Assembly (NCBI GenBank): GCA_052035235.1
Contig: JBPOHT010000030.1
Coordinates: 124,001 to 188,000 of the forward strand
DNA length: 64,000 bases
Source of the DNA: Solimonas_A sp052035235
GTDB lineage: Bacteria; Pseudomonadota; Gammaproteobacteria; Nevskiales; Nevskiaceae
Direction: 5' to 3'
The notes under the pieces are model-generated. The model was not told where the DNA came from. It made no database searches and saw only the letters and a list, made by a program, of their open reading frames with translations. Below, piece after piece: positions 50,342 through 59,696 of the stretch. Both the position numbers and the translations under genes were made by a program. Numbering within the stretch: position 1 is the first letter of the stretch; every line of letters begins with the position of its first letter.

Positions 50342-50974
50342 ATGAACATCGCCGTAGACCAGCGCGCCCTCGCCCGCCTGCCCCAGCAGCAGCGAGCCAT
50401 CGACCGATTCGAGCTGGTGCTGCAGGAGACGCAGGCCCTGCTGGCAGAAGAAGGCCTGTCGGGCTTCTCGATTCCCGCCGTGGCGGCCCGCCTGGGCTAC
50501 ACCCGCGCCAGCATCTACAAGTTCTTCCCCACGCCCTACGCGGTGCTGAACGAGCTGGTGCGCCGCCATTTCGCAGGCCTTGAGCAGACGCTGGTGGCGG
50601 ACGCGGCGCAGCTCGCCAGGCGCGAGTGGCAGGACGTGGTGCGCGCGATCGTCCAGGCTGCCGCCGCATTCCACAACGAGCACCCCACCGGGATGATGCT
50701 GGCCCTGGGCGGCGCGGTGACAGACGAGAGCTACCGCAGCTACGAGCTGACCGTGCGCCATCTCGGCGGGCTGGCACGGCAGCTGCTGCAGATGCGCGGC
50801 ATGGTGGTGCCGGCCGAACCGGTGGACGTGGCGACGCTGGCGGTGGATGTGGCCACCACCTGTTTTCGGCATTCCTACATCGCGCACCGCCGCATCACGC
50901 CGGACTACGAGCAGGCCGCGGCCGACGTGATGATCGACTTCCTGGCCCGCCAGCTCGGCCTGCAGAACGCTTGA
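50342..50974 (+). CDS. TetR family regulator 2
   Basis: A 210-residue paralogue of TetR 1. Both share the block SGFSIP...AARL/AERL...IYKFFPTPYA.LNEL, so they should read related DNA. The C-terminal domain (FHNEHPTGMMLALGG, TCFRHSYIAHRRITPDYEQA) differs more. It is divergent from the AraC-type gene. Palindromes with GTTAC/GTAAC half-sites precede itself, the AraC gene and cytochrome C, which it probably controls. No clear ribosome binding site precedes the ATG. Confidence 0.92.
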   Translation: MNIAVDQRALARLPQQQRAIDRFELVLQETQALLAEEGLSGFSIPAVAARLGYTRASIYKFFPTPYAVLNELVRRHFAGLEQTLVADAAQLARREWQDVVRAIVQAAAAFHNEHPTGMMLALGGAVTDESYRSYELTVRHLGGLARQLLQMRGMVVPAEPVDVATLAVDVATTCFRHSYIAHRRITPDYEQAAADVMIDFLARQLGLQNA

Positions 50975-51028
50975 GCGGCGGCGCCGGTTTGACGCTGCGC
51001 GGCTGTCTCACTATTATTTGCGCCCCTC

Positions 51029-51103
51029 GGACAGTTAGCTCAGCGGTAGAGCATCGCCTTCACACGGCGGGGGTCACAGGTTCAAGCCCTGTACTGTCCA
51101 CCA
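51029..51103 (+). tRNA. tRNA-Val(CAC)
   Basis: A 75-base tRNA with encoded CCA. The acceptor GGACAGT pairs with ACTGTCC, the D-arm is GCTC-N7-GAGC, the anticodon stem TCGCC/GGCGG holds loop TTCACAC (anticodon CAC), and the T-arm is ACAGG-TTCAAGC-CCTGT. A terminator follows. Confidence 0.97.
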
Positions 51104-51115
51104 AACGAGAAATCA

Positions 51116-51143
51116 GGGCCTGCAGCGATGCAGGCCCTTTTTC
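51116..51143 (+). terminator. Intrinsic terminator after tRNA-Val
   Basis: A 9-bp stem GGGCCTGCA/TGCAGGCCC with loop GCGA and a five-T run. Confidence 0.92.
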
Positions 51144-51233
51144 GTTGGCGGCCCGTTCCGGCGACGATGGAGGGTTGAGCCCCGCCCCATTCGGGGCTAG
51201 GCTGCGCGCCTTTCCCGCCGCCCCCTGACCGCC

Positions 51234-51893
51234 ATGACCGCTGTCCGCCCCCTGATGCTGGCCATCCAGCAACGCGATCTCGAAGCCGCCAAGGCCGCGC
51301 TGGAGCGCGATGCCTCGCAGGCCACCGATGCCATCCCCGGCGGGCTGTCGCCGCTGATGTTCGCGCTGTACAACGGCGCGCTGGAGATCGCCCAGCTGCT
51401 GAAGGCCTTCCGCCCGCTGGATGTATTCGAGGCGGCGGCCTGCAACGACGCGCGACGCGTCGCGGAGCTGGTGGCGGCGCAGCCGGCACTGACCACCGAG
51501 TACAGCCCCGACGGCTGGACGCCGATGCACCTGGCGGCCTTCCTCGGCTCGCGCGAGGCGCTGTTCGTGCTGCTGGGCCTGGGCGCGCCGATGGAAGCGG
51601 TCTCGCAGAACCCGATGGCCAACACGCCGATGCATGCCGCCATCGCCGGCCCCGCGGGCGAGGCGCTGGCGCCGCTGCTGATCGGCTTCGGCGCGGATGT
51701 GAAGTACGTGGGCGGCAGCGGCGTGAGCGCGCTGCACCTGGCGGCTTCGCGCGGCTTCGACGGCCTGTGCAAGCTCCTGGTATCGCGCGGCGCCGACCGC
51801 GCCGGCCGCACCGAGGACGGCAAGACCGCCGCGGAGATCGCGCGCGAGCGCGGGCACCTGAACACGGCGGCGATCCTGGACCTGGCGGGCTAG
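51234..51893 (+). CDS. Ankyrin-repeat protein
   Basis: A 219-residue cytoplasmic protein made of about five ankyrin repeats. The clearest are DGWTPMHLAAFLGSREALFV and SGVSALHLAASRGFDGLCKL. No signal peptide or membrane helix is seen. Such short ankyrin proteins mediate protein contacts; the partner is unknown. It stands alone between tRNA-Val and a REP-like pair. Confidence 0.88.
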   Translation: MTAVRPLMLAIQQRDLEAAKAALERDASQATDAIPGGLSPLMFALYNGALEIAQLLKAFRPLDVFEAAACNDARRVAELVAAQPALTTEYSPDGWTPMHLAAFLGSREALFVLLGLGAPMEAVSQNPMANTPMHAAIAGPAGEALAPLLIGFGADVKYVGGSGVSALHLAASRGFDGLCKLLVSRGADRAGRTEDGKTAAEIARERGHLNTAAILDLAG

Positions 51894-51906
51894 TTCTTCC
51901 CGCTTT

Positions 51907-51965
51907 TGTGGGAGCGGCTTCAGCCGCGAGCTTTGCGAAAGATCGCGGCCGACGGCCGCTTCTAC
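51907..51965. repeat. REP-like inverted pair (REPIN)
   Basis: Two hairpin units in opposite orientation: TGTGGGAGCGGCTTCAGCCG-CGA and TCGCGGCCGACGGCCGCTTC-TAC, 13 bases apart. This resembles the GTGGGAGCGG REP family of Pseudomonas and relatives. Its right end overlaps the tadA stop codon. Confidence 0.8.
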
Positions 51966-52447
51966 GGGGTCGTAGTGGCCTTGCCGCGCCGCGCGCGGAA
52001 GAAGTCGCGCAGGATCTGGCCGCACTCCGGCTCCAGCACGCCGCCCTGCCAGGGCAGGCGGTGATTGAGGCGCGGGTTGGCGATGACGTCGTAGACCGAA
52101 TGCACGCCGCCGGCCTTGGGGTCTGGCGCGCCATAGACCAGCCGCCCGACGCGCGCATGGATGATGGCGCCGGCACACATCACGCAGGGTTCCAGCGTCA
52201 CGTAGAGCGTGGTGTCGAGCAGGCGGTAATTGCCGATGCGCTGCGCGGCACTGCGCATGGCCAGCATCTCGGCATGCGCGCTGGGATCATGATCGCTGAT
52301 CGGGCGGTTCCAGCCCTCGCCCACCACGCGCCCATCCTTCACCAGCACCGCGCCCACCGGCACCTCGCCCGCTTCCTGGGCGCGGCGCGCCAGCAGCAGC
52401 GCGTGGCGCATCCAGTGCTCGTCTTCGGCAGTGATGGTCTCGGACAT
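51962..52447 (-). CDS. tadA: tRNA-specific adenosine deaminase
   Basis: A 161-residue zinc enzyme that converts A34 to inosine in tRNA-Arg(ACG). The deaminase motifs are HAEMLAM (zinc His and catalytic Glu) and PCVMCAGAI (two zinc Cys). I use the start MSETITAEDEHWM; the longer frame would run into a large inverted repeat directly upstream. The stop codon overlaps a REP-like unit. Length is normal. Confidence 0.95.
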   Translation of the reverse strand: MSETITAEDEHWMRHALLLARRAQEAGEVPVGAVLVKDGRVVGEGWNRPISDHDPSAHAEMLAMRSAAQRIGNYRLLDTTLYVTLEPCVMCAGAIIHARVGRLVYGAPDPKAGGVHSVYDVIANPRLNHRLPWQGGVLEPECGQILRDFFRARRGKATTTP

Positions 52448-52450
52448 GGG

Positions 52451-52495
52451 GATTTGCTGGTATCGAACGGCGGGCCGTATCAATACCAGCAAATC
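52451..52495. repeat. 13-bp perfect inverted repeat immediately upstream of tadA
   Basis: Arms GATTTGCTGGTAT and ATACCAGCAAATC with a 19-base GC-rich loop, starting 4 bases before the tadA start codon. There is no T-run, so it is not a standard terminator. It fills most of the gap between tadA and the aldo/keto reductase gene. Confidence 0.8.
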
Positions 52496-52515
52496 ACCAC
52501 GGCGTCAGCGTTTCG

Positions 52516-53553
52516 CTACGCGGATACCGCCACCGGGCTGCGCTCGGTGAACTGGCCGTTCCAGTAGGGGTAGTAGGGATAGGCCGGCGTCACGCGGCTG
52601 GCGGCGTCGAGATGGGCCATCTGCTCGGCGCTGAGCTGCCAGCCGAGGGCGCCGAGGTTCTGCTGCAGCTGTGCTTCGTCACGTGCGCCGATCAGCACGC
52701 TGGCCACAGTGGGGCGCTGCAGCAGCCAGTTGATGGCGATTTGCGGCACGGTCTTGCCGGTCTGCGCGGCGACCTCCTCCAGCGCGTCGATCACGCGGTA
52801 CAGGTGCTCGTCGGCCACCGGCGGCGCGAAGCCGGCGGTCTCGTGCAGGCGGCTGCCCTGCGGCAGCGGCTGGCCGCGGCGGATCTTGCCGGTGAGGCGG
52901 CCCCAGCCCAGCGGGCTCCAGACCAGGGCGCCAACGCCCTGGTCCTGGCCCAGCGGCATCAGCTCCCACTCGTAGTCACGGCCGATCAGCGAGTAGTAGG
53001 TCTGGTTGGCGACATAGCGCTCCAGGCCCAGTCGGTCGGAGGCGGCAAGCGACTTCATCAGCTGCCAGCCGGAGAAGTTGGAGACGCCGAGATAGCGCAG
53101 CTTGCCCTCGCGCACCAGCTGGTCGAGCGTGCGCAGCACCTGCTCCACCGGCGTCTGCGCGTCGAAGGAATGCAGTTGCAGGATGTCGATGTGATCCGTG
53201 TCCAGGCGCCGGAGCGCGGCATGCACGCCCTCGATCAGGTGATGGCGCGAGGCGCCGACATCGTTGGGGCCCTCGCCCACGCGCAACGCCAGCTTGGTGG
53301 ACACAATGGCGCGCTGGCGGCGGCCCTTCAGCGCCGCGCCGAGGATTTCCTCCGAGGCGCCGCTGGAGTAGGCGTCGGCGGTGTCGAACAGGCTTACGCC
53401 GGCGTCCAGGCAGATGTCGACGATGCGACGCGCGGCGGCGACGTCCGTGTTGCCCCAGGCGCTGAACAGCGGGCCTTGCCCACCGAAGGTGCCGGCGCCG
53501 AAGCCGAGGGCGGGTACCTTGAAGCCCGAGTGTCCGAGAAAGCGGTATTCCAT
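52516..53553 (-). CDS. Aldo/keto reductase
   Basis: A 345-residue NADPH-dependent oxidoreductase. The TIM-barrel marks are LGFGAGTFGG, the catalytic Asp/Tyr in FDTADAYSSGASEEILG, a Lys in STKLALR, His in ILQLHSFD, and VLIGARDEAQLQQNL for cofactor binding. It is close to the YghZ/Tas-like group acting on aldehydes or sugars. I use the start MEYRFLGHSGF; the longer frame overlaps the MFS gene. It follows the MFS gene by 29 bases in one operon. Confidence 0.93.
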   Translation of the reverse strand: MEYRFLGHSGFKVPALGFGAGTFGGQGPLFSAWGNTDVAAARRIVDICLDAGVSLFDTADAYSSGASEEILGAALKGRRQRAIVSTKLALRVGEGPNDVGASRHHLIEGVHAALRRLDTDHIDILQLHSFDAQTPVEQVLRTLDQLVREGKLRYLGVSNFSGWQLMKSLAASDRLGLERYVANQTYYSLIGRDYEWELMPLGQDQGVGALVWSPLGWGRLTGKIRRGQPLPQGSRLHETAGFAPPVADEHLYRVIDALEEVAAQTGKTVPQIAINWLLQRPTVASVLIGARDEAQLQQNLGALGWQLSAEQMAHLDAASRVTPAYPYYPYWNGQFTERSPVAVSA

Positions 53554-53582
53554 GTGTCTTGCTCCAGGAAAATGGATGCGGC

Positions 53583-54767
53583 TCAGGCCGCGGTCTCGCA
53601 GCGGGCAGGTGTCTGGCGCCGCTGCAGGATGTGACCTGCCAGGGCCAGCGCGAGGCCGGCCAGGGTGAACAGCAGTGCGGCGGTGCCGAGGGCACGCAGG
53701 CCGAAGCCCTGGGCCAGTGTCAGGCTGCCGGCACCGGCACCCAGCGCGTTGCCGAGATTGAAGGCGGCGATGTTGAGGCTGGAAGCGAGCGTCTGCCCGG
53801 CGCCGCTGGCCTGCTCCAGCACGGCGAACTGCAGCGGTGCGACCGTCGCAAAGGACGCGATACCGAGAGCGCCGAAGAAGACCACGGCCATCCACGGTGT
53901 GCCGATGGCCAGCGGCATCGCCGCCAGCACCAGCGCCAGGGCGGCGAGTGTCCAGATCACGGCGCGGCGTGGCACGCGGTCGGCCAGCGCGCCGCCAAGG
54001 AAGTTGCCGGCGCCCATGCCGAGGCCGAACAGCAGCAGCACGGCGGACACGCTGCCCAATGCGATGCCGGAGACCTCCGTCAGCAGTGGCTGCACGTAGG
54101 TGAAGACGGCGAACACGCCGGCGAAGCCCAGTACGGTGATGCCCAGGCCCAGCATCACCTGCGGACGCGCCAGCACGGCGAGTTCCTCGCGCAGCGGCGG
54201 CAGGGGCTCGTCCGCAGCCCGCCTGGAGGTGGGCACGCAGAGGGCAATCACCACGAAGGCCAGCAGGCCGATGATCACCACGGCCCAGAAGGTGGCACGC
54301 CAACCCAGATGCAGACCCAACCAGGCTCCGGCCGGCACGCCCAACAAGGTGGCGGCGGTAAGGCCGGTGAACATGACGGCGATGGCCGAGGCGCGACGCT
54401 GCGGCGGCACCAGCGAGGTGGCGACGATGGAGCCGACGCCGAAGAAGGTGCCGTGGGCCAACGCGGTGAGCACGCGTGCGGCCATCAGCCAGCCGTAGTC
54501 CGGTGCCAGGGCACAGGCGAGGTTGCCGAGCGTGAAGATGGCCATCAGGCCGAGCAGCACGGCCTTCTGCGGCAGCGAACGGGTGGCCAGGGTCAGGATC
54601 GGCGCCCCGACGGTGACGCCGAGCGCGTAGCCGGAGATCAGCAGCCCGGCGGTATCCACCGACACGCCGAGATCGGCCGACACCTGCTGCAGCAGGCCCA
54701 TGATGACGAATTCCGTGGTGCCGATACCGAAGGCGCCAGCGGTGAGTGCGAGGAGTGCGATTGGCAT
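53583..54767 (-). CDS. MFS transporter of the AraJ/YdhP (DHA1) type
   Basis: A 394-residue inner-membrane exporter with 12 predicted helices. Family marks include FGIGTTEFVIMGLLQQVSAD at the N-terminus and RVLTALAHGTFFGVGSIVA. Relatives export sugars, arabinose or drugs, and substrates are poorly known. The ATG chosen gives the family N-terminus MPIALLAL; the longer open frame crosses the LysR gene. It is divergent from that LysR gene and heads an operon with the aldo/keto reductase. Confidence 0.93.
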   Translation of the reverse strand: MPIALLALTAGAFGIGTTEFVIMGLLQQVSADLGVSVDTAGLLISGYALGVTVGAPILTLATRSLPQKAVLLGLMAIFTLGNLACALAPDYGWLMAARVLTALAHGTFFGVGSIVATSLVPPQRRASAIAVMFTGLTAATLLGVPAGAWLGLHLGWRATFWAVVIIGLLAFVVIALCVPTSRRAADEPLPPLREELAVLARPQVMLGLGITVLGFAGVFAVFTYVQPLLTEVSGIALGSVSAVLLLFGLGMGAGNFLGGALADRVPRRAVIWTLAALALVLAAMPLAIGTPWMAVVFFGALGIASFATVAPLQFAVLEQASGAGQTLASSLNIAAFNLGNALGAGAGSLTLAQGFGLRALGTAALLFTLAGLALALAGHILQRRQTPARCETAA

Positions 54768-54789
54768 AGTGGCGCGCACTCTATGCCTG

Positions 54790-54846
54790 CCGGGTTCAGG
54801 TGAATATCCGGAACCATGGACGTACACTTGTGACTTCAATTCACAG
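54790..54846. promoter_or_regulatory. Candidate LysR binding region between the MFS and LysR genes
   Basis: An inverted pair GGTTC-N13-GAACC and a second dyad-like stretch GTGACTTCAATTCAC lie in the 91-base divergent gap. LysR regulators commonly bind such interrupted dyads (T-N11-A). The exact site is not certain. Confidence 0.35.
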
Positions 54847-54858
54847 ATGGAATCCGCC

Positions 54859-55806
54859 ATGGCCCGCATCGAGACCAACCGTTCCGGGGAGATGGAGGCC
54901 TTCGTGCGCGTAGTGGACCGCGGCGGCTTCTCGGCCGCCGCCCGCGCGCTGGGCATGACGCCTTCTGCCATCAGCAAGCTGGTGGGGCGGCTGGAAGCCC
55001 GGCTCGGCACACAGCTGGTGCACCGCTCCACGCGCAAGCTGCAGCTCACCGCCGAGGGGCAGCAGTTCTACGAGTCCAGCCAGCGCGTGCTGGCGGACAT
55101 GGATGAGGCGGAACGCGGCGTGGCCGCCGATGCCACGCCGCGCGGACGCGTGAGCATCAATACCAGCACCTCGTTCGGCTCGCAGGTGCTGGTGCCGCTG
55201 CTGCCAAAGTTCATGGAGCAGTACCCGCAACTGGCGCTGGACGTGGCGCTGACCGATCGCGTGGTGGACCTGATTGACGAGCGCGCCGATATCGCGGTGC
55301 GCTGGGGGCCGCTGCCCTCCTCCGCGCTGGTGGCGCGGCGCCTGGGCGGGACCACGCAGGTCATCGTCGGTGCGCCCGGCTATCTCGCGCGTCACGGTAC
55401 TCCGAAGAAGCCGGACGACCTGCGTGCGCACCGGCAACTGGATTTCAGCTACCGCCGCCGCGTGCCGGATTGGCCGTTGCGCGTGGGCGGGCGGGTGGCG
55501 GATGTGCCGGTGCAGGGTCGCCTGCGCAGCAGCGACGGCGAGGCCTTGCGGCAGATGGCGGTAGCGGGCCTGGGGCTGGCGCGCCTGTCGCGCTACCACG
55601 TGCAGGCCGACCTCGACGCCGGGCGCCTGATGGCGGTGCTGGAGCGCTACAACCCGATGGAGGTGGAGCCGATCCACGCCGTATACCTCGGCAAACCCGG
55701 CAGCCTGCCGGCGCGGGTGCGGGCGGTGCTGGATTTCCTGGTGGCGGAATTGGGCCGGGATGCGCGATTGGGCCCCGGTGCCGCTGCCCGGCCGAGAGCC
55801 CGTTGA
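54859..55806 (+). CDS. LysR family regulator
   Basis: A 315-residue regulator with a LysR HTH (GGFSAAARALGMTPSAISKL) and an effector-binding domain (VSINTSTSFGSQVLVPLLPK, AVAGLGLARLSRYHVQADLD). The subgroup is that of DmlR/YafC-like proteins. I use the second ATG, which has GGAA 6 bases before it; the first, 12 bases upstream, has no site. It is divergent from the MFS/aldo-keto reductase operon, which it very likely controls. The tail is Arg/Pro-rich. Confidence 0.93.
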   Translation: MARIETNRSGEMEAFVRVVDRGGFSAAARALGMTPSAISKLVGRLEARLGTQLVHRSTRKLQLTAEGQQFYESSQRVLADMDEAERGVAADATPRGRVSINTSTSFGSQVLVPLLPKFMEQYPQLALDVALTDRVVDLIDERADIAVRWGPLPSSALVARRLGGTTQVIVGAPGYLARHGTPKKPDDLRAHRQLDFSYRRRVPDWPLRVGGRVADVPVQGRLRSSDGEALRQMAVAGLGLARLSRYHVQADLDAGRLMAVLERYNPMEVEPIHAVYLGKPGSLPARVRAVLDFLVAELGRDARLGPGAAARPRAR

Positions 55807-55838
55807 GCCCGGTTCGCGATAATTTAACCCGGGTAATA

Positions 55839-55870
55839 TTGACTTGGATATTTATACCCGGATATAAATA
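55839..55870 (+). promoter_or_regulatory. Promoter with overlapping palindromic operator before the DUF2239 gene
   Basis: TTGACT at -35 and TATAAA at -10 with 18 bases between. A perfect dyad TATTTATA-CCCGGA-TATAAATA (55849-55870) covers the -10 box, and a shorter palindrome ACCCGGGT lies just upstream at 55827-55834. This is the layout of a repressor site. The stretch is AT-rich in a GC-rich setting. Confidence 0.6.
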
Positions 55871-55895
55871 GGCATCCCGATATCAGGTCTGCCTC

Positions 55896-56465
55896 ATGAC
55901 CCTCTCCTTTACCGCCTTCGACGGCCCTCGCCGCCTGGCCTCCGGCCCGCTGTCCGCGGTCGCCCTCGAGGTGCGCCGCGCGCTGGCCCAGTCCGCTCCC
56001 GGACCGGTGCTGATCTTCAACGACGACACCGGCCGCTCCGTCGACGTGGACCTGCGTGGCAGCGACGAGGAACTGACCGCGCGCCTGGCGCCTGCCTCAC
56101 CGGATACCGCGACGGAAACAGCCAAGGGCCGCGGACGCCCGAAGCTGGGCGTGGTGGCACGCGAGGTGACACTGCTGCCGCGGCACTGGGACTGGCTGGC
56201 GACGCAGCCCGGCGGTGCGTCCGTGGCACTGCGCAAGCTCGTGGAAGAAGCCCGCCGCGCCCAGGGCGACAAGGGCCGGACACGGCAGGCGCAGGAGCGC
56301 GCCTACCACTTCATGTCGGCGACGGCGGGTGACCTGCCGGGCTTCGAGGAAGCGATCCGTGCGCTGTATGCGGGGGATCGCGAGCGCCTGGCGGAACAGA
56401 TGGCGCCGTGGCCGCGCGACCTGCGCGAGCATGCGCTGGCGCTGGCGGCGGAGCGGGCGGAGTAG
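55896..56465 (+). CDS. DUF2239 family protein
   Basis: A 189-residue cytoplasmic protein with the family features VLIFNDDTGRSVDVDLRG in the first half and GRGRPKLGVVAREVTLLPRH in the middle, then a helical C-terminal half. The GRGRPKLGV...REVTLLPRHWDWLA segment looks like a ribbon-helix-helix-type DNA-binding region, so a regulator is possible. Function is unknown. An operator-like dyad on its own promoter fits autoregulation. Confidence 0.83.
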   Translation: MTLSFTAFDGPRRLASGPLSAVALEVRRALAQSAPGPVLIFNDDTGRSVDVDLRGSDEELTARLAPASPDTATETAKGRGRPKLGVVAREVTLLPRHWDWLATQPGGASVALRKLVEEARRAQGDKGRTRQAQERAYHFMSATAGDLPGFEEAIRALYAGDRERLAEQMAPWPRDLREHALALAAERAE

Positions 56466-56564
56466 ACGGCCGTCTTCGGCTTCAGCCGGAGGAGCGCATC
56501 GATCCCGGCCAGGCGGAGAACCTGACCGAGACGATCCACGCTCGGGTTACCGCGGCGTGAGCCG

Positions 56565-58145
<1,581 letters not shown>

Positions 58146-58148
58146 GTG

Positions 58149-58171
58149 AAAAGCCCCGGCGAGGCCGGGGC
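58149..58171 (-). terminator. Terminator-like hairpin in the guaB-guaA gap
   Basis: On the coding (-) strand: perfect 8-bp stem GCCCCGGC-CTC-GCCGGGGC followed by TTTT, ending only 3 bases before the guaA start codon. It may lower guaA expression relative to guaB. Confidence 0.65.
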
Positions 58172-58180
58172 GTGGTTCTC

Positions 58181-59644
58181 TTACTCGGCGCGGTAGTTCG
58201 GTGCTTCTTTCACGATCGTCACGTCGTGCACGTGCGATTCGCGCATGCCCGCCGAGGTGATCTTCACGAACTTGGTCCGCGTGCGCAGCTCTTCCATGTT
58301 CTGGCAACCGGTGTAGCCCATGCTGGCGCGCAGGCCGCCGACCATCTGGTGGACGATGGCGGACATCGGGCCCTTGTAGGCGACGCGGCCCTCGATCCCT
58401 TCCGGCACCAGCTTCTCGACCTCGGCCGTGGTGTCCTGGAAGTAGCGGTCCTTGGAGCCCTGGGCCATGGCGCCCATGGAACCCATGCCGCGGTAGGACT
58501 TGTAGGAGCGGCCCTGCCACAGCTCGACCTCGCCCGGGGCTTCCTCGGTACCGGCCAGCATGGAGCCGACCATCACGGTGTAGGCGCCGGCCGCCAGGGC
58601 CTTGGCGAAGTCACCGGAGTAGCGGATGCCACCGTCGGAGATCAGCGGGATGCCGCGGTCCTTCAGGGCGGCGGCCACGCTCATCACGGCGCCGATCTGC
58701 GGCACGCCGACGCCGGCGACGACGCGGGTGGTGCAGATGGAGCCGGGGCCGATGCCGACCTTGACGCCGTCGGCGCCGGCCTTGACCAGGGCCAGGGCGG
58801 CGTCGCCGGTGGCGATGTTGCCGCCGATGACCTGCAGATCCGGCCAGGTCTTCTTGATCCAGCTGACGCGGTCCAGCACGCCCTTGGAGTGGCCGTGGGC
58901 GGTGTCGACCACCACCAGGTCCACGCCGGCTTCCACCAGGGCGGACACGCGCTCCTCGGTGTCGCCGCCGGTGCCGACCGCGGCGCCGACGCGCAGGCTG
59001 CCGCGCTCGTCCTTGCAGGCCATCGGGAAGTCCTTGGACTTCTGGATGTCCTTGACGGTGATCATGCCGCGCAGCTGGAAGCCGCCGTTGACCACCAGCA
59101 CCTTCTCGATGCGGTGCTCGTGCAGCTTGGCGATGACCTCTTCACGCGAGGCGCCTTCCTTGACCGTCACCAGGCGATCCTTGGGCGTCATGACGCGGGA
59201 GACCGGCTCGTCGTAGCGGGTTTCGAAGCGCAGGTCGCGGCTGGTGACGATGCCGACCAGCTCCTTGCCGTCCACCACCGGCACGCCGGAGATGCGGTTG
59301 GCGCGGGTCAGCTTGAGCACCTCGCCCACGGTCATGGTCGGGGGTACGGTGATGGGGTCGGTGATGACGCCGCTTTCGTACTTCTTGACCGCGCGGACCT
59401 CGGCGGCCTGCCGGGCCGGGGTCAGGTTCTTGTGCACGATACCCATGCCGCCTTCCTGGGCCAGGGCGATGGCCAGCTTGGCCTCGGTCACCGTGTCCAT
59501 GGCTGCGGACAGCAGCGGGATGTTGAGCCGGATGCTCCGGGTCAGCTGCGTGGAGGTATCTACTTGCCGCGGAAGGACTTCGGAATACGCGGGCAAGAGC
59601 AGAACGTCGTCGAAGGTGAGGGCTTCGCTCTCGATTCTCGTCAT
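58181..59644 (-). CDS. guaB: IMP dehydrogenase
   Basis: A 487-residue enzyme for the rate-limiting step of GMP synthesis, oxidising IMP to XMP with NAD. The catalytic loop is GIGPGSICTTRVVAGVGVPQ with the nucleophile Cys. A pair of CBS domains is inserted at about 95-200 (SGVITDPITVPPTMTVGEV). The flap has SMGAMAQGSKDRYF. It is first in the guaB-guaA operon and divergent from xseA. Confidence 0.98.
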   Translation of the reverse strand: MTRIESEALTFDDVLLLPAYSEVLPRQVDTSTQLTRSIRLNIPLLSAAMDTVTEAKLAIALAQEGGMGIVHKNLTPARQAAEVRAVKKYESGVITDPITVPPTMTVGEVLKLTRANRISGVPVVDGKELVGIVTSRDLRFETRYDEPVSRVMTPKDRLVTVKEGASREEVIAKLHEHRIEKVLVVNGGFQLRGMITVKDIQKSKDFPMACKDERGSLRVGAAVGTGGDTEERVSALVEAGVDLVVVDTAHGHSKGVLDRVSWIKKTWPDLQVIGGNIATGDAALALVKAGADGVKVGIGPGSICTTRVVAGVGVPQIGAVMSVAAALKDRGIPLISDGGIRYSGDFAKALAAGAYTVMVGSMLAGTEEAPGEVELWQGRSYKSYRGMGSMGAMAQGSKDRYFQDTTAEVEKLVPEGIEGRVAYKGPMSAIVHQMVGGLRASMGYTGCQNMEELRTRTKFVKITSAGMRESHVHDVTIVKEAPNYRAE

Positions 59645-59667
59645 TAATATGGCTCCGCCAAAACGAT

Positions 59668-59696
59668 ATTATACAGAGGTACCGGCTCGCTTTCGA
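59668..59696 (-). promoter_or_regulatory. guaB promoter
   Basis: On the - strand: perfect -10 TATAAT and a weak -35 TCGAAA with 17-base spacing, 24 bases before the guaB start codon. Confidence 0.65.
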
